From positions 1-64,000 of the forward strand of contig CAJQUW010011512.1 in assembly GCA_907163375.1 (NCBI GenBank): 64,000 nt of DNA. The letters run 5' to 3'. The notes beneath the pieces are model-generated. The model was not told where the DNA came from. It saw only the letters and a program-made list of their open reading frames with translations, and did no database searches. The position numbers and the translations under genes are program-made. This document shows, piece after piece, positions 10,301 through 23,900 of this stretch. Source of the DNA: Prostheceraeus crozeri (Eukaryota; Platyhelminthes; Polycladida; Euryleptidae). Each line of letters begins with the position of its first letter. The stretch's first letter is position 1.

Positions 10301-11602
10301 GCCGCACGGGATTCCTGGGCTCGGCCGCCACCCTGTATATCTTCCCTCAGACGTCACTTCACGTTGTTCTAATTTTAGAACAGTCTCGCGGCTGATGGAA
10401 GATGGAAATGAATTTCATCAGCCGCATAATTTCATGCGTTATGTGCGAAGGACGACGCCTTATGACTTTTTCTGTGTGACAGCGTGATGGAAGATGACTT
10501 ATGGCTGATGACCTTTTCCGTATGACAGGTAGTATTCTTTTCTACATGCAATTAAAGGCAAATCCCAAATGGAAGATGGAGGATGGAAGACGCCCTTTTC
10601 CTGTGTGACAACGGCCATACAGGGCGCCGGAAGCACGCCGGTTTCACATCAGTAGCAAGTCGCTAAAATGCTAATGAGGCTAATATTTTACCTTTCGAAA
10701 TTATTAATGTGGATAGGCCTACAAGATCCAATCAAAATTATTTAGGTCTAGCTAGAATAGACCTACGGACAAATCTTCTGTAAGGAATAAAATTTCCACT
10801 TATAGGCTAAATAACAACACACCAAGCGCGTTTCTCAGGTGAGAAGGCAGTAATGATGTTTATGAGGAACTTGTTGTGAGAATGCGTTTCACTGATAGGA
10901 ATAGAGCACAAAACTAGCTGCGATTATTGGTTCTCTGCATCTGATTATCTTAATTTATCATAACGCTAATTGCAAAGCAACCTCCAATACCCGATTGTCA
11001 TTTTACTGAGAAGTTTTGTTATTATAGTGTCAGATAGGGATTATCTACGATGCCTTAGAGAAAATGTGAGAGAATGTTAGTATAAATTTTCTCCAAACTC
11101 AGGTACTGATAATGTTCTGTACCCTAACATTCATCTTCGTCTATAATGTATTTGAGCAAAGTAGTATGACACCCGGTTACGATGTACATCAATTTATGAT
11201 TATAGTTATCGTTATGTAATATTCGATCATGAGAAGTGCATATCGATACCCTGTTATACAAATTGTACGGTAGAATGCTGCAAAATGATTGCATAGTGTA
11301 TATTATTATTTCCTTCTGCTACACGAAATCGTTGCTGTGCTTTTAGCCCTACCGATAATTAATTACATATCACAATTTTCCGATTTGATTGATTACCCAC
11401 TCGATGCTCGCGAAATATTAATTTCATTAATTGAACATACATAGAATAACTAATAAGTGAAATACACTAACAGATGAGTTAAATTGACTGATCTGGGTGA
11501 TCAAAATACGTTTTTCAATCAAAGAGATCTCCTGCTTGGTGACAAATTTGATCGTTGCTTATAATAATAAAGCCAGCCTGCGCCGGCCGGTTTCCATCTC
11601 TG
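7343..11602. mobile_element. hAT-like element with matching termini and degenerate 8-bp target duplication
   Basis: The left end reads gagatggaaacc (7343) and the right end is its inverse, ggtttccatctctg (ending 11602). CAGAGATGGAAACC-type ends are typical of hAT transposons. The flanks are tctgggca (7335-7342) and actgggca (11603-11610), an 8-bp duplication with one mismatch if a CA dinucleotide was lost at the left tip. Subterminal boxes around acacaggaaaaggcg occur near 7422 and, inverted, near 10600. I found no transposase domain inside, so it looks non-autonomous or badly decayed. It begins about 260 bp downstream of the last identified hexosaminidase exon. Confidence 0.5.
7658..10335. 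repeat. 13-bp perfect inverted termini, possible nested element
   Basis: The sequence cagggtggcggcc at 7658-7670 is matched exactly in inverse at 10323-10335, and both are followed inward by an aaattcccggg-like box. CAGGG ends suggest a second hAT-type element nested in the 7343-11602 unit. No target duplication is visible (flanks ctataagc and tatatctt), so the boundary call is tentative. Several short minus-strand ORFs in 9156-9577 lie inside; none is recognisable. Confidence 0.35.
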
Positions 11603-11870
11603 ACTGGGCATTGTACTAATACGAGGATAGGATTGCCCGATTACTTAACTGAACGATTTGGATAAGTAGTACTCAAGAAATGAAAGGCGAAATCACAAAC
11701 AAACGTCGCAAAGTATTGCTTGCAAAAATATAAAATTCATTCAATTAAGCTTCCATTTCTCACACATTCACGCAATTTCATGAGCAAGCGTGACTTCACG
11801 AAGACTGCTGAAAGATCATGTGATGCACAGCAAAGCTCACATTCTTAGCTAAAAATTAATGATTACTTAC

Positions 11871-11975
11871 TTTTTCAATCGACATTGAAGTGTCTGAATT
11901 CGTGAATTGAACGACCCAAGATTCTTTCTAGTACTGTTTGTCCAAAGAGCTTCAGCAACAGAACTAACTCGAGGC
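11871..11975 (-). CDS. HEXA/HEXB-like: Hexosaminidase exon 10
   Basis: It completes a Trp and reads [20 protein letters not shown], then [15 protein letters not shown]. It corresponds to WPRASAVAERLWS and the following helix with its Cys-Arg. The family's Arg in AERLW is Ala here. Acceptor atttcag (11976-11982), donor GTAAGT at 11870. The final RG....C segment is expected in a further exon that I could not find. Confidence 0.88.
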
Positions 11976-14900
11976 CTGAAATTGAAACATAAATCATCCT
12001 ATCATGGTGACTTCCATACATGTAAATAGGGAACCTACCATGTTCTGCTGATGACATTCGAATCATCTACGAATTCTGCCCACATAGTAGCCTCACCTCC
12101 AAGTACTAGATTTTTCTGAGCAGTCGTCCTGTAAGGCGGAAATGTACGGATAGATCTTACAATTTCTATCAAAATTACAGACTGTCTTTAAATATATTAC
12201 AATGTGCTAGCTGTAAACTGGGACATCTTCGGCATGCTAAAATCGCCAATCACGAAGCTTGCGACGTTTTATCTTCGCGAATCCGCTTAGCCGCTGGAGC
12301 AATAATACCCTAACAACGAAAATTAAAAATACCAAAAAATATTTCTAGTAGTGCACAAGTCGCAAATAATTTTGAACATCAATATGAATCTCTCGTCAAT
12401 ACACATGCAATTTGGATTCTTCATGCTACGGTAAGTCATTTTGGCATCTTTCATTAATTAGTTTAATCATTTGCTATCATTGTTCATGCAGTGCTTTATG
12501 AAATGTGCGCGTAAAATTTCTCGTGAGACCCTCAAAAGTGAAGAGTGATTCGATCATTTTGTTTTCAGAAGTTCGACCAGTTTAAAGTCAACATGTAGAT
12601 TTGAACTGTGCCTTGATTGATAAACATGCATTTTAGTGAATTGATGTATTCTCAAAATTGATTTTGTCGACAGACTACATGTAAAGTACATGTATATGCA
12701 ATAGCTTTCAAATATGACCAGTTTAAAATTCAAGTTTGAAAATCAAACATAGCATAAGTGAATCAAATAAAAATAGGAATTTACATTTGAACATACATTT
12801 GAAAACATTTTTTGGCATGGAGTTTGCTTGACGATACAGTGTAGTATAGAATAAATGAACAGGCTCTCCGTTTAGACTTCAGTTTTGGTACCCGTAATTC
12901 CCGTGTCAGGGCGAGGCGAGACACTTCGACTTTTGGCCTTAAGTCTTGATATGAGTTAAGTAATAGTTGTCATATTTAGTGCTTGCCATATTACACCTAA
13001 TTACAAATGGAAACCTGTGTTACTAAATGAAGTTGTTTCTAATTTCCTCATTATGAGAAATTATGAGTGTGTATTACCTCAGAATACTGGCATTCGAAAT
13101 CAGAAAACCTCAGTATCATCTTATCAATGACAACTTTACACAATGCGGATTGGTGTGTCTTCAGGCAATTTCATTGTAGCATTCTCAAACACTCTCTTGA
13201 TAGTTTGATTTTTTTTTTACTACACACGTGTTGGGAAAATATGACGTTTTTATTTCACAATTTCCCCAAAGGTCAAAATGTTCAGTAAAGTTGAAAAATG
13301 TTTGATTTTTTGGTAAGTAAAAAAATACGCATACAAGTCAGCTACGGTTTACGACAGAAAGTTCGTGGAGACTGCGAAGTGTTAACGTCAAAACCTATAA
13401 CTCGTAAAAAAGTGGAAAATGAAAAAAAGGGGCTCGAAATAGGGAGGTCCGTAGCCAATGTCCGGTCTCCAATAATTGGAAGCGGAATCGAACAAAAATC
13501 AATCGTTCGCAGCCCTGCTTAAAAGTGCTTTGAAGCATGGCTCTTGACTCACGTCGATCGGGCAATGAAATGTGAGCAAGTGCAATCCTTTCTACAGATA
13601 ATCCTATGAGAGCGCTTCCGGATAGCTTCTATCTTTAGGCTTTCTTTCCGGCTGATTCCAACAAAAAGGGGAAATTGTATTCCATGATACTCAAAATGTA
13701 AACTTTTGCAGTTAATTTCAATTGAACGCATGTCTGAATTTCAATAGAACACATATGTACCGAGTGACACAAAGGTCTTTTCAACCATAACTATTGTGAA
13801 TGAATCTTCTGCATTTCATGTAAGGCAAATAAATATTCGATCAAGGATTAGCAATAAATATGCTCGTTAGATGAAGTGAACATTTTTAAGAAACATAAGA
13901 ACAAAAGAACTTTTTGCATGATCGAGTCATTTTTTTCTACACACAATTGCTGAATTGGAAAAATATTTATCTCATCCACGTCTTGATATTCACTCGTGTC
14001 TCGTAGAGCTGTCACTTGCTGTTTGATGCTCTCCATGCTCCTGACAGCTCCTTGGTAACACAATGTTTTTTCAGCTAAGACATTTCATGATACTGAATCA
14101 TTGTTGGACTGCTATAGGCCAGGAAGACTGCGACGTAAACAAGTACGAAAAATGGTTCGCTACTGGGTTCGAGAAGCATACACAGCATGCACACAGAATC
14201 TCTCAGTATATCAATCATCATGCTGACAGACGTTGTTAACCTAATATTGAAAAGTAACGCGGATAAGCATAACTGCGTTTATTAGAAGACGCAATTTCCA
14301 TTCACTGCAGCAAAAGCTTTTAAATGACCCCGGTGCCACGTTCTTTGGTGGAATCTAAATTTTTGCTCTTTTACAAGCTCGTTTTCCCTTGAAATCCTGT
14401 ACATGGGCCAATTATTTTGAAATGATAAAAGGCATTATAGTTTTAATGGGCAAATGAAGTGGAATGACCATCGAGGTGGCACGGCCTTATTCCCTGCGAA
14501 TATTCATAAATTAGCCTGTTCTTAACAGTATCATCACATGATCACTAACGCTGTGTTCGGTAAATGTCGGACATCTATTCCAACTGGGTAGTTCAGTGCC
14601 GACATATTTTTGTCGAACATTTGTGCAAACTATAATCCTTAACTTTTGAAGTGCATTTTTTAGTTTTAGTTTATTCAAAATACTATGAGGCTGCTATCAT
14701 TGTGCAGTCTACATGCACTTTTTACTTTTTGTCTCATAACTTCGAAATTTGGTTTTCTTCATGCATTGGTCATGTTTGAAATAATATGGCACGATTTTTT
14801 AAACCCATAATCCTGCCTGCACGTATCTTGTGGTTTGATTTTCGTAGATAGTCTTCATGTAAATCTACTTTAGGATGATGTGCCATCCAATCACAAAGGA

Positions 14901-17900
14901 TCATTCCTGTATGCATATTATGTTTCACTTCTTTGCGATCAATATCGTGCCCAGCTTGATATTCATTCGCCAGGGTGTCGCCGTGATACAGTGGTTAAGA
15001 ACTTTGATTAGCGACCTTTTGTTCAAGAGGTCGAGCCCCGAAAGTGTCATTATTTTATGTACTATTATTCTTGATCTATGGAACATTTCTCGGGCAAGAT
15101 TAAATGGCCCTTTCATGTCTCATTAATAATACTATTGGTCTATACTATGTAAACTTGCCTTGGAAACTCTGTGGGTCACAATTGTAATATTTGGCAAAGT
15201 CAGCACCATATGATATAAGGTTGAGGTACCAACACGTAGAAAGAAGAGCAGAATATCCAGCCTTCGTGACGGAAGCCAATTCAGTTTGCCAAGGATTCTT
15301 CCATACGTGAACAAGCATATTTGGTGGAATCTGAAAGTATCAATCACAACTTTTAAATCTCCCGAAAGATAAATAAAGAAAAGCTTGAATAATCTCACCT
15401 TCACTCTGTTGTCGAAAACTTCTTGCCACACTACTGCAGTAAAACTTTTGCCAGTCGGACGAGTTGAGTTAATATGCTGAAGCAGCTGGTTCACGTAATA
15501 TGACTCCAAAGCAGAATAAGAAGTGATGTTTTTTTTCTTCATGAATGCGGTGATATTCGGGTTACTCTGCCTATAAATAGAGGATTCAATATATCGTATT
15601 TGTTTTCATCTTAAGAGGTGAAAGACGAAAGAAACTTATCACCGGTTCCTTGAGATGGGTAGTCATCTTCCTCAAGGGGCAATGAACAAAAAAATGCATG
15701 TTCCTTGTACATGTCCACATGTTGTTGATGGTATGAATTTAATGACAGGATGAGTTTACATGTGGGAAACGTAACATTTGAATGATGTCTGACTTATCTT
15801 TGTGGCATATCTTTCAAGACATATCATAACCTATTCAGTATTTTGTCAGCCACTATGTGTGGGACCCCGCTCGTCTGGGTTTGAGTGTTCAGGTTAGGGG
15901 TCGAAACACAACTGGACGAGTACCTGCTAATGACTGACGGACTTCAGTATTATGTTTTATATCCCTTAATCGGTAGCTGAAGTAGTGATCGATGTATTGT
16001 ATTTCAAATGAAGAGCATATGAAGAAATGTGGGATTATATGAAGTATTATTGACGGATTAAGAAACTGGCGATAACAAATTCAAGTGAAGAAATAGTATT
16101 TTCCATGTGTAGTCTTAGGTATAGTGTGTATAATTTCATTACTTTCGGTGTAGTAGAGTGTCATTGCAGTTCTATTGTTTGCCTCCATTATCCACTTTCC
16201 ACTTATCCACTATTGCCATTATCCAGCATGTGTAGTGTCAGAATCGGTGTAGTAGCATTATTGTATTTCCATGTTTTACCTCCACTTTTCCAATTTCTAT
16301 CCATCGATCTCCTGCATCATATCCATTTTTAATTTCCTTAACCTATGATGACCATTGTCCTATTGTATTTCCACTACCAGCATCTGTAGTCGGTAAGGTA
16401 TATTAGACGTCTGTTTTGAACTTGCATGCGGCAGTGTTTGGAATCTATGGTATTAGTATATTAACAGTAAGAATGAGTAGTGTTACAAATCTTAAGGTTT
16501 CCACTTTTACCAGATATTGGGCAAAGCTGATCAATTTTAATTTGTTGCCACGAGAGAGCTCCATTGAGTTCTTTTAAGAACTGATGAATCTAATGGTTAC
16601 AGTAGCATTGCACCTGTACACTTGCGGATTGGAGAACGCCATCAGTCCTCATTAGGACTACTTCAATTAATAATTTGAATTAGCAAGCATTATATTCTAT
16701 CATAAATGGCTGCTGGGATGATTTTTCATCATCGTATGAGAATTGTTTATACTCGAAAGCACATTCGGCGAACGCCGCTCTTCCATGTGTCCGAGTTCAT
16801 TTATCCCACTCTCATTCTTTCGCACTGAATGTTATAGCAAGAATGCAAGGAGTAGCCATTTTAAAAGTCAGGTTTGACCCGACCCAGATTTGAACCTAGG
16901 TCTCCCGGACGCAGAGCGAACACTCTAACACAAGGCCAATGCGCTGTCATATTTTGACATGTGGCCATAAAACGATCTTCATTTATATTTAAATCGAGTG
17001 CACGTGGTCGCAGGCAACGTGTCTCCTCGATGAGAAAATGACTATTATATTTAACTGGTGACGTCACGCCGCTATACGGTTGCCGAAGTGAAGAGAAAAC
17101 CAAGTCTGAGGACGGTGTTCATTTGCGACATATCTCCTGGTCGCTTGTGTTTCTTTTTATTCGATTCCTAGCTGGGCCAATGGTATTTTGCAAATGCGAA
17201 ATGGCGACGAAATTCACGAAATTTATAGATTTTCTACAAATTCGCGGAATTTAAAGATTTCCTAAAAATTCGCGAAAATTTGATGTAACTTAATAAAAAA
17301 TACATTGCACGGAACAAAGCTTATTGTTTTGATTTCTGATTGTAGACAACAACAACAAGGATCGAGGGATTGCATATTTTCTCAGACATTAACACTAAAT
17401 CACCAACTGACTACTAATCACTATCATCACACTGATTACCATTCCCTAATCAGGCGATCATCTACAGGTCATCCGCCTTAATGATTCCAAAGCCTAAAAT
17501 TGTGCAATGCAATTTACAATAACATCAATTAAATTATTCCATTTATATTCGCAATTGAGTTTTGACTGGTAAGGACCTAGTGTTATATTAGCCCTTTTGG
17601 TGAATAGGATAGTTTTCTAAAAATTAATGGTTAACTTTCATTAGGAATTTTCGTGTGCTTTTAACCACAAGTATGTTTAGGACTAAATAATCATTAGCAT
17701 ACTTGTATACAATACTCACGGTAGCTACATCTATTATATGGTATCATGCATTTGATGTGACATTTCTTGAACATCAATACTTGTAGTTCACTATATGCGC
17801 TCGCATATGCCTATGTAGGTGATACAATATATTGGCCGAAAAGAATTATCGGAATTCAATGGATTCATTCATCTATTTTTCTATTTGAATTACCATAAGG

Positions 17901-20900
17901 ACACTAAAAAATTTATAGCTACTTATAGAAATAACGACTGTCATAAACCAAGTTAAAAAAATTAAAAAATCAGACAAGATTTATAATTCTTGCATATGAC
18001 CTCCTCTGGAGTCTTGGCAAACATAGAGACGATATTGCAGCTCATGCCATAGCTCTTCGTCAAAGAAGGATGTTTGTCACTGTTGCAGTGCAATGCTGCA
18101 ATTCAGTTGGAGTTCTTGGAAATATAGATGCGTTTCACATTGCCCCCAAAGAAGAAGGCACAAATTGTTATGGTCTGGTGATCTCCTTAGCTATTTATGC
18201 AATGTTAAATCTACAGACCCGTGACGATTGATGGTTGACGTATCTCGCTATTAAAAAATAGCCGGACTTCCATCAAACTTGTGCAGTGAAGCATCATCAT
18301 GTTGAAAGATGAAGGTGTCCTGAAACTGAGGACTGAACTCTGAATGAATTGCGCCATTGTATCACAGAAGCAGTAGTAAACAGGGACAAACAACATGGTT
18401 GCTGAATGCTGACGAATGGCACGAGTCGTCTCGATGTTTGCCAGAAATGGCAAGAATCGTTTATTACTTGATGAATAGATTTCGTTGCCTCTACGAGTAT
18501 TTTGAAACAAGGTTCTTTGTTGGTTCATGGGAAAGATATTGTCCACTGAATGAAGATGATGGTTTTTGAAACACTCTGTGTTCAACACTCAAATAAATTC
18601 AATCAACAAACTCCTTAATATTAAGACCTTCATGTATCACAAAATTTTACAAGGTTCAAAAATTGCGAAATTCGTAAAATTTTCGATATTTGAGTGCGAA
18701 ATATGAAATACTTCGAGAAAAAAATTGGCACAGCTTCTCAGTGCCTAGTGTCTAGTTGCAATCGCTTTGCGACCCCTTGAAGGCAAGTTTCATTTCATGT
18801 TTCATATGATATTTTCAATGCAACATAGGAATCGATTAAGAATCACAATTATTGCATTTCTTCTAATAACCGACGCTCCCTAATTAAGGCCGACCTCTGA
18901 TAAGCGCCGCTTTTTTAATGAAACTTTTTAATGGGCGCTGCAACTCTAATATCAAGAAAATGAAAAAAGGAATGACTATCTAATGAACACAAACTTTTTA
19001 ATTTTTTTCATATAAAAAGCTTCATCATCTATTTAGCTAAAGTAACATTGAAATATAGTTATCAAACTACGTTGGAATGCTTAATGATTTGTCTGATGGT
19101 GCAGTCTATATAATGATAGCAGAAGTCACATAATGACAGCGTCACACTCAACCTATTCTAAAAAATACCCTAGCCTTCAAGTTGCATGCTGTTAATGGTG
19201 GCTGTCAGAGTTAGGCGAGGGGCTCCTGTCTCTGGCTGTTGCTCTACTGTACTGTCGAGCAACGAGTCATGTCATGACTCATCACACTCAGCCTTGTGTG
19301 AGCCCTGCCTTCAAGTAACCATGGGAAGGAAAGCGCAAAAACATATATTATCGGTAATCCCAGTAATTAGTCCCGTGACCGTGTTCAATCAGCGCGAAAC
19401 CACCATACTTTGTCGACTATGAACAAATCGAAAATGTAGTAAGAAAATCAAATGCAGCAAAATATCAAAAAAGGTTCAAAATATAAAAAATCAATTAAAA
19501 AATTAATTAAAAGAAATCAAAAAAATTGTGAAAAATTTGTCATGATTGAGCTAAGTTATCTTCGTATTTGAAAAAAGCTCACTGCACTGATGCATGTTCA
19601 ATAACATATGATATGACACAAACTTCAATACAGATTGATGTAATAGACAATAGCTAGACATGCAGTAAAATCTTACCAGCAGCCAAAAGGAACCTCATCA
19701 CCTCCAAGGTGCAAGAATGAGTCAGGAAACTTTCGCAGAATTTCACCAAACAGTTTCGATAAGGTAATGTAGTTGCTCTCTCTAGATGGATCGATTGGTC
19801 CAAAGTTTCCATTGAATTTACCCTTAGCGTAGCATTTTGTTAATAATTGTGGAAGTCCTCTGCCCCATGATTGAGTATGCCCTAAAAATAACATGCAGTG
19901 CAAGCATCTTACATTGTTTGATTAATGTCAGAATATTTTCTAATTCACACATGAACATTTCCAGTATTAGATACTGATCATAATGAGTCAAAATTGCAGA
20001 CGTATGATAAATAGACATATACAATTACAGGTACACTAGCCTGACAAGTACATTTTTGAACTGATTGATATTCCAATTAACAGCGACAATCATTGTAACA
20101 TAATTTCCTGCAGGGGTGAAATGAAGTTAGTGGTGCTAAGGATTCCCAAGAATATTCAATCAATAAACTAGCGCGCATCTCTAATTCACTACACGCATGA
20201 ATGCATATCATGTAGGGAGTTGCGTTGATCTTGAGGACAGTGAACTTGTCATGATGCTAGTGGCGGCTATTCAGGTTTGTTTACATTTTATAACAGAAGA
20301 TACAACTCAACATTGAAAGATCCTATTATTTACAATGTGTTTTCATGTGGATGATCAGGAACGATGCAGTTTAAATGTTCTATGTGATTTTAATCCTATT
20401 GCAGTCAAACTGAGAACACGATATAAATGGAAAGTAAATTTTCGATGAAAAACAAGGAATTATCCGAAAGATGCAAGAAAAATCTAGAGCGTCATAAAGA
20501 TTGCAAAGTGCCAGTTCGTTTGATCACAGTATAGAAAGATGTCCAGAAGCGTTCAGAAAAATTGAGATAAAATTAAAAATAAAAACGAAAACGTATGAAA
20601 ATTCTCATCGCCACTATGAGAAATGCAACATAATTGCCGTGTTGAGAGAATCAACACACGCTATGTTTATGATCAGTGCAGAATTAAAAAATAGTCTCAA
20701 AATTACTACTGTAAATACGGTAATTTGCATTGAAAACACATTTTTGAGCGTCAATCGTGAGATGCTGATCAATTTAGAGAGAATATACACTATTTAAATG
20801 CATGCGCATGGAGTTGGTCTTTTTGCTCGACAACACTTATTCATGCGTCAATCTTATTTGTCATGCATTCTGATTTAATTTTCAGTTTCAATCTTAACAG

Positions 20901-23900
20901 AACTGAAACTACAGACAGAAAAATCTACCATAATCCACACGTCATGATATCTTAGTATTGTTCATAAATCATTAAAGTATGTATGTCTGGTTCAGTCAGA
21001 ATCAGTGCAATATTAAGATATCGTCTGCAGAGATGAAGCTTTTATGCCGAAATTGACTGGCCAGTGATAGCTAAACCGCGTTCAGACAGCAACCGCAAGC
21101 TGTTATTGTCTTATCTGTTTAAACGAACAGCATGTATTACATATACTACGCAATATCCGCGAACAGCATGAGCGATTTACGAATTGTATCCTCAGCTTGA
21201 ATCTTAGCTGGATTGTAAGTACAAGCTAAGTAGCGGATACACATACATGAAATAGTCTGCCTGACAGCTTCTGTAGGTCCATAGACCGAAGATAAGACTT
21301 TCACAGAATGAAACACATCTTTCGGCAGGATGTATAACAATTTCTCTAAACCATTTTCCATGACTTTTCCAGGTTTTTCCAGGTGGTATTAATTGAACTG
21401 AGGGAACGATTTTCATCTTAAATTTATCCTTAGACGGTTCCGAACTTGGGAAGTGAGTTCCTTTATGGTGTCGATCCGAACGTTGAAATTAATAAAATGA
21501 AGTAAATTATGTGCAAAATTTATTTTCTGCCATAGTTTCGAATCAGTTTTCTGTCTAACAAATCGAATAGGATTCCATCTACACTACCATGAATCCTCCA
21601 CTGAACTAACAAGTAATCATGCTTTTATGAGGGGTTCCATTACAATAGTAGGCAGGGCTACTAAGTTTATAAACACGGTTGAAACATCTCCCGTTACAAT
21701 ACATGTATATGAATTAAAAAGTGGATGACGGAACATTAACGGGATATATTTAAATGAAAAACTGAAAAAACAAAATTAAAAAATCGGATAAGCAATTACT
21801 TTTATTCGAACAAATTAAGCAAATTGAATGCAATTCCAATAAATTCTGACAATGCTTATCATACTGAAGGCGGTAGGAATTGACACGGTGAAAAGTCAGT
21901 CATGAAAATTTAGGCGATGTGAGGGAGGGACCGCTAAAATGCAACAGTTACATTATCATGACTTACAAATTAATGAAACACAAACACAAAAAATTGAATT
22001 ACAAATTATGAAACCTAATTCCTAACCTAGCCTATTTCCTTAATACACTTATCTCTTGATCAATTCGTTGAACCTCCAACAACAGCTTCTTCTTGAGTTC
22101 TTCTTTATCCTATATTTCCACTGCTTTCCTTTTTATTTCGAAACGGTCTTTTGCCGCCGATTCGCTAATTCTTTACGCTCCTTTCTGGCTTCTCCGTGTA
22201 GAGCTGCTGCGTTTCTCGACGACAAAATCAATTTTGTTGTTACCTCAAATTGCTTGGCTTCACCAAACAGCTCGTGTGAGGTCCTTAATTATTCTCCGAG
22301 ATATAACTGAACGATCTTTCATATTTTCATTGTCAGATCCTTTTCTATCGAGATTTACGACACAAAGGGATCAAGAAGCAAAATGTTTGAGGGAAGTGGC
22401 GAAAAGATGTAGTTATTCAGCCAATGCTAATCCCAATTGAATCCGATATTTTTATACAAAGAGGAAACAGAAGATCAAGCACGGTTAGACATAGCAGCAC
22501 GAGGTGTTATGGGGGAGCATGGAGAAGAGTTCTTTGATGTTCGGGTCACAAATCCATTTTCGCCATCAAAAACAAATGAAACAGTAAAACAAATATGCGA
22601 GCGAAGCGAAAAAGAAAAGAAGTGTATTTAAGAAGATCGAATAACAAACATTGAAAAGGGATATTTTTCTCCTCTAATTTTTACAACTACTGGTTGTCGC
22701 AGGTATGACTGCTCGAAGATTCAATAAAGACACGCGAATTTGCGTTCACAAAAATATAGTGAAAACTATTTGGACATAATGAGGCATATTCGCACAAAAA
22801 TATGCTTCACTATGATCCGCAGTGTAGGAATATCAATGAGAGGATTTCGTCGGAATAAGAGCATAAATGTTCCTCTCTCAGATATTCCATTCAATATCAT
22901 CCAACAGATGCGCGAATATGAGCTTTTCTAACTAGTTCAAGTGATATTCATTCGTGTTTTTTTATCGCATTTTTGCATACGTATTTTTATGTCCGACATT
23001 TTCTCGCCTTTAGCTGCATATATTTAAGTGCTTGTTGCCATCATTTACGAATAATACAATAGCTCCTTTTTATCGAGATTATCGAGAACCCACGTTCAAC
23101 TGCAGGCTGGCCGTGACTCAGACAGAACAATAAGAGCAAAGCTCAATAATTCCGAAATTGACGGATTCTCTCGCAAACAAGGAATCAAGTAATCATCTAG
23201 TCGGTCGGATTCTGCGCTTAACAGGCTGAGGTACGAAATGGTTGATTGATCTGCCAGTGTAATACGTTGAGCTTTTGCACGATCAGCTTCCAATCGACAC
23301 ATTCACTTTCGTGCTACCATCTCCTCCAACGCAAGATTCAGTAAGGTGAACTTCAGTCTCGAATCAGACGACATGATCAGAGGATCAAGGCAACCAGGGC
23401 CTTAAACACATCACATTTGAAGGGGCAACTCTTTTGAATTTTTTGAATATTTATTGCAGGATATCTCAACATTTTTAAAAAATCGATTTCTGGCTCTCTG
23501 AAACGAGTTTCAGCGCCAAGCTAGCAGCAAAGCCAACATCGATGTATTTTAAATCGGGCAAATTTCTGCCATCAAGGGAACGTTCTATCATTGGAGTGTG
23601 GAGAAATGACGGGTAGCAGTCGGTTTAGCAAAACGCCGTAAATTGTTGAAAAAAACTCCAGTATTCAAATTGTATTCCTGAGGATAGAGGTCAGCCCTGA
23701 TTACCGGCGAAATTCAGAACCAAGCGTCGTTGCCGGACTTTGCGTTAACATGGCAGCGACGTTACCGAAATGCATCGGACTAGGTATAACACTTGGTAAT
23801 GATTTTCGCCGATAGTCAGGGCTGACCTCTATCGACAGGAATACAAAAGCGGCGTAAGAGAGAATCTATCATGCAATCACAAAAAAAACGTTTGCTTTTA

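Larger units (their letters stand above)
15571..19676 (-). other. Hexosaminidase intron between exons 6 and 7
   Basis: It holds a SINE copy (16745-16944), a decayed DDE transposase (17981-18588) and an A-rich tract near 19440-19550. A weak two-unit repeat with gtgtagt and ttatccac boxes lies at 16105-16385. I saw nothing else. Confidence 0.6.

Noticed and set aside
11780-11816. Possible terminal hexosaminidase exon after tttcag, reading NSLREVTLAHEIA
   Set aside because: It joins in phase but bears no resemblance to the family C-terminus and has no Cys.
14967-15046. Functional tRNA gene
   Set aside because: A- and B-box-like elements are present but no complete cloverleaf can be drawn, so it was listed as a SINE head instead.
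16861-17103. Minus-strand ORF of 80 codons with [12 protein letters not shown]
   Set aside because: It is the tRNA-like region of a SINE translated in frame.
21146-21416. Minus-strand open stretch with [15 protein letters not shown]
   Set aside because: It overlaps a cttttccaggtttttcc repeat motif, frames disagree, and no family is recognised.
22093-22440. Plus-strand ORF of 115 codons upstream of the nuclease-like remnant
   Set aside because: Possibly decayed N-terminal sequence of the same element, but the frame itself shows no matching motifs, so I did not call it separately.
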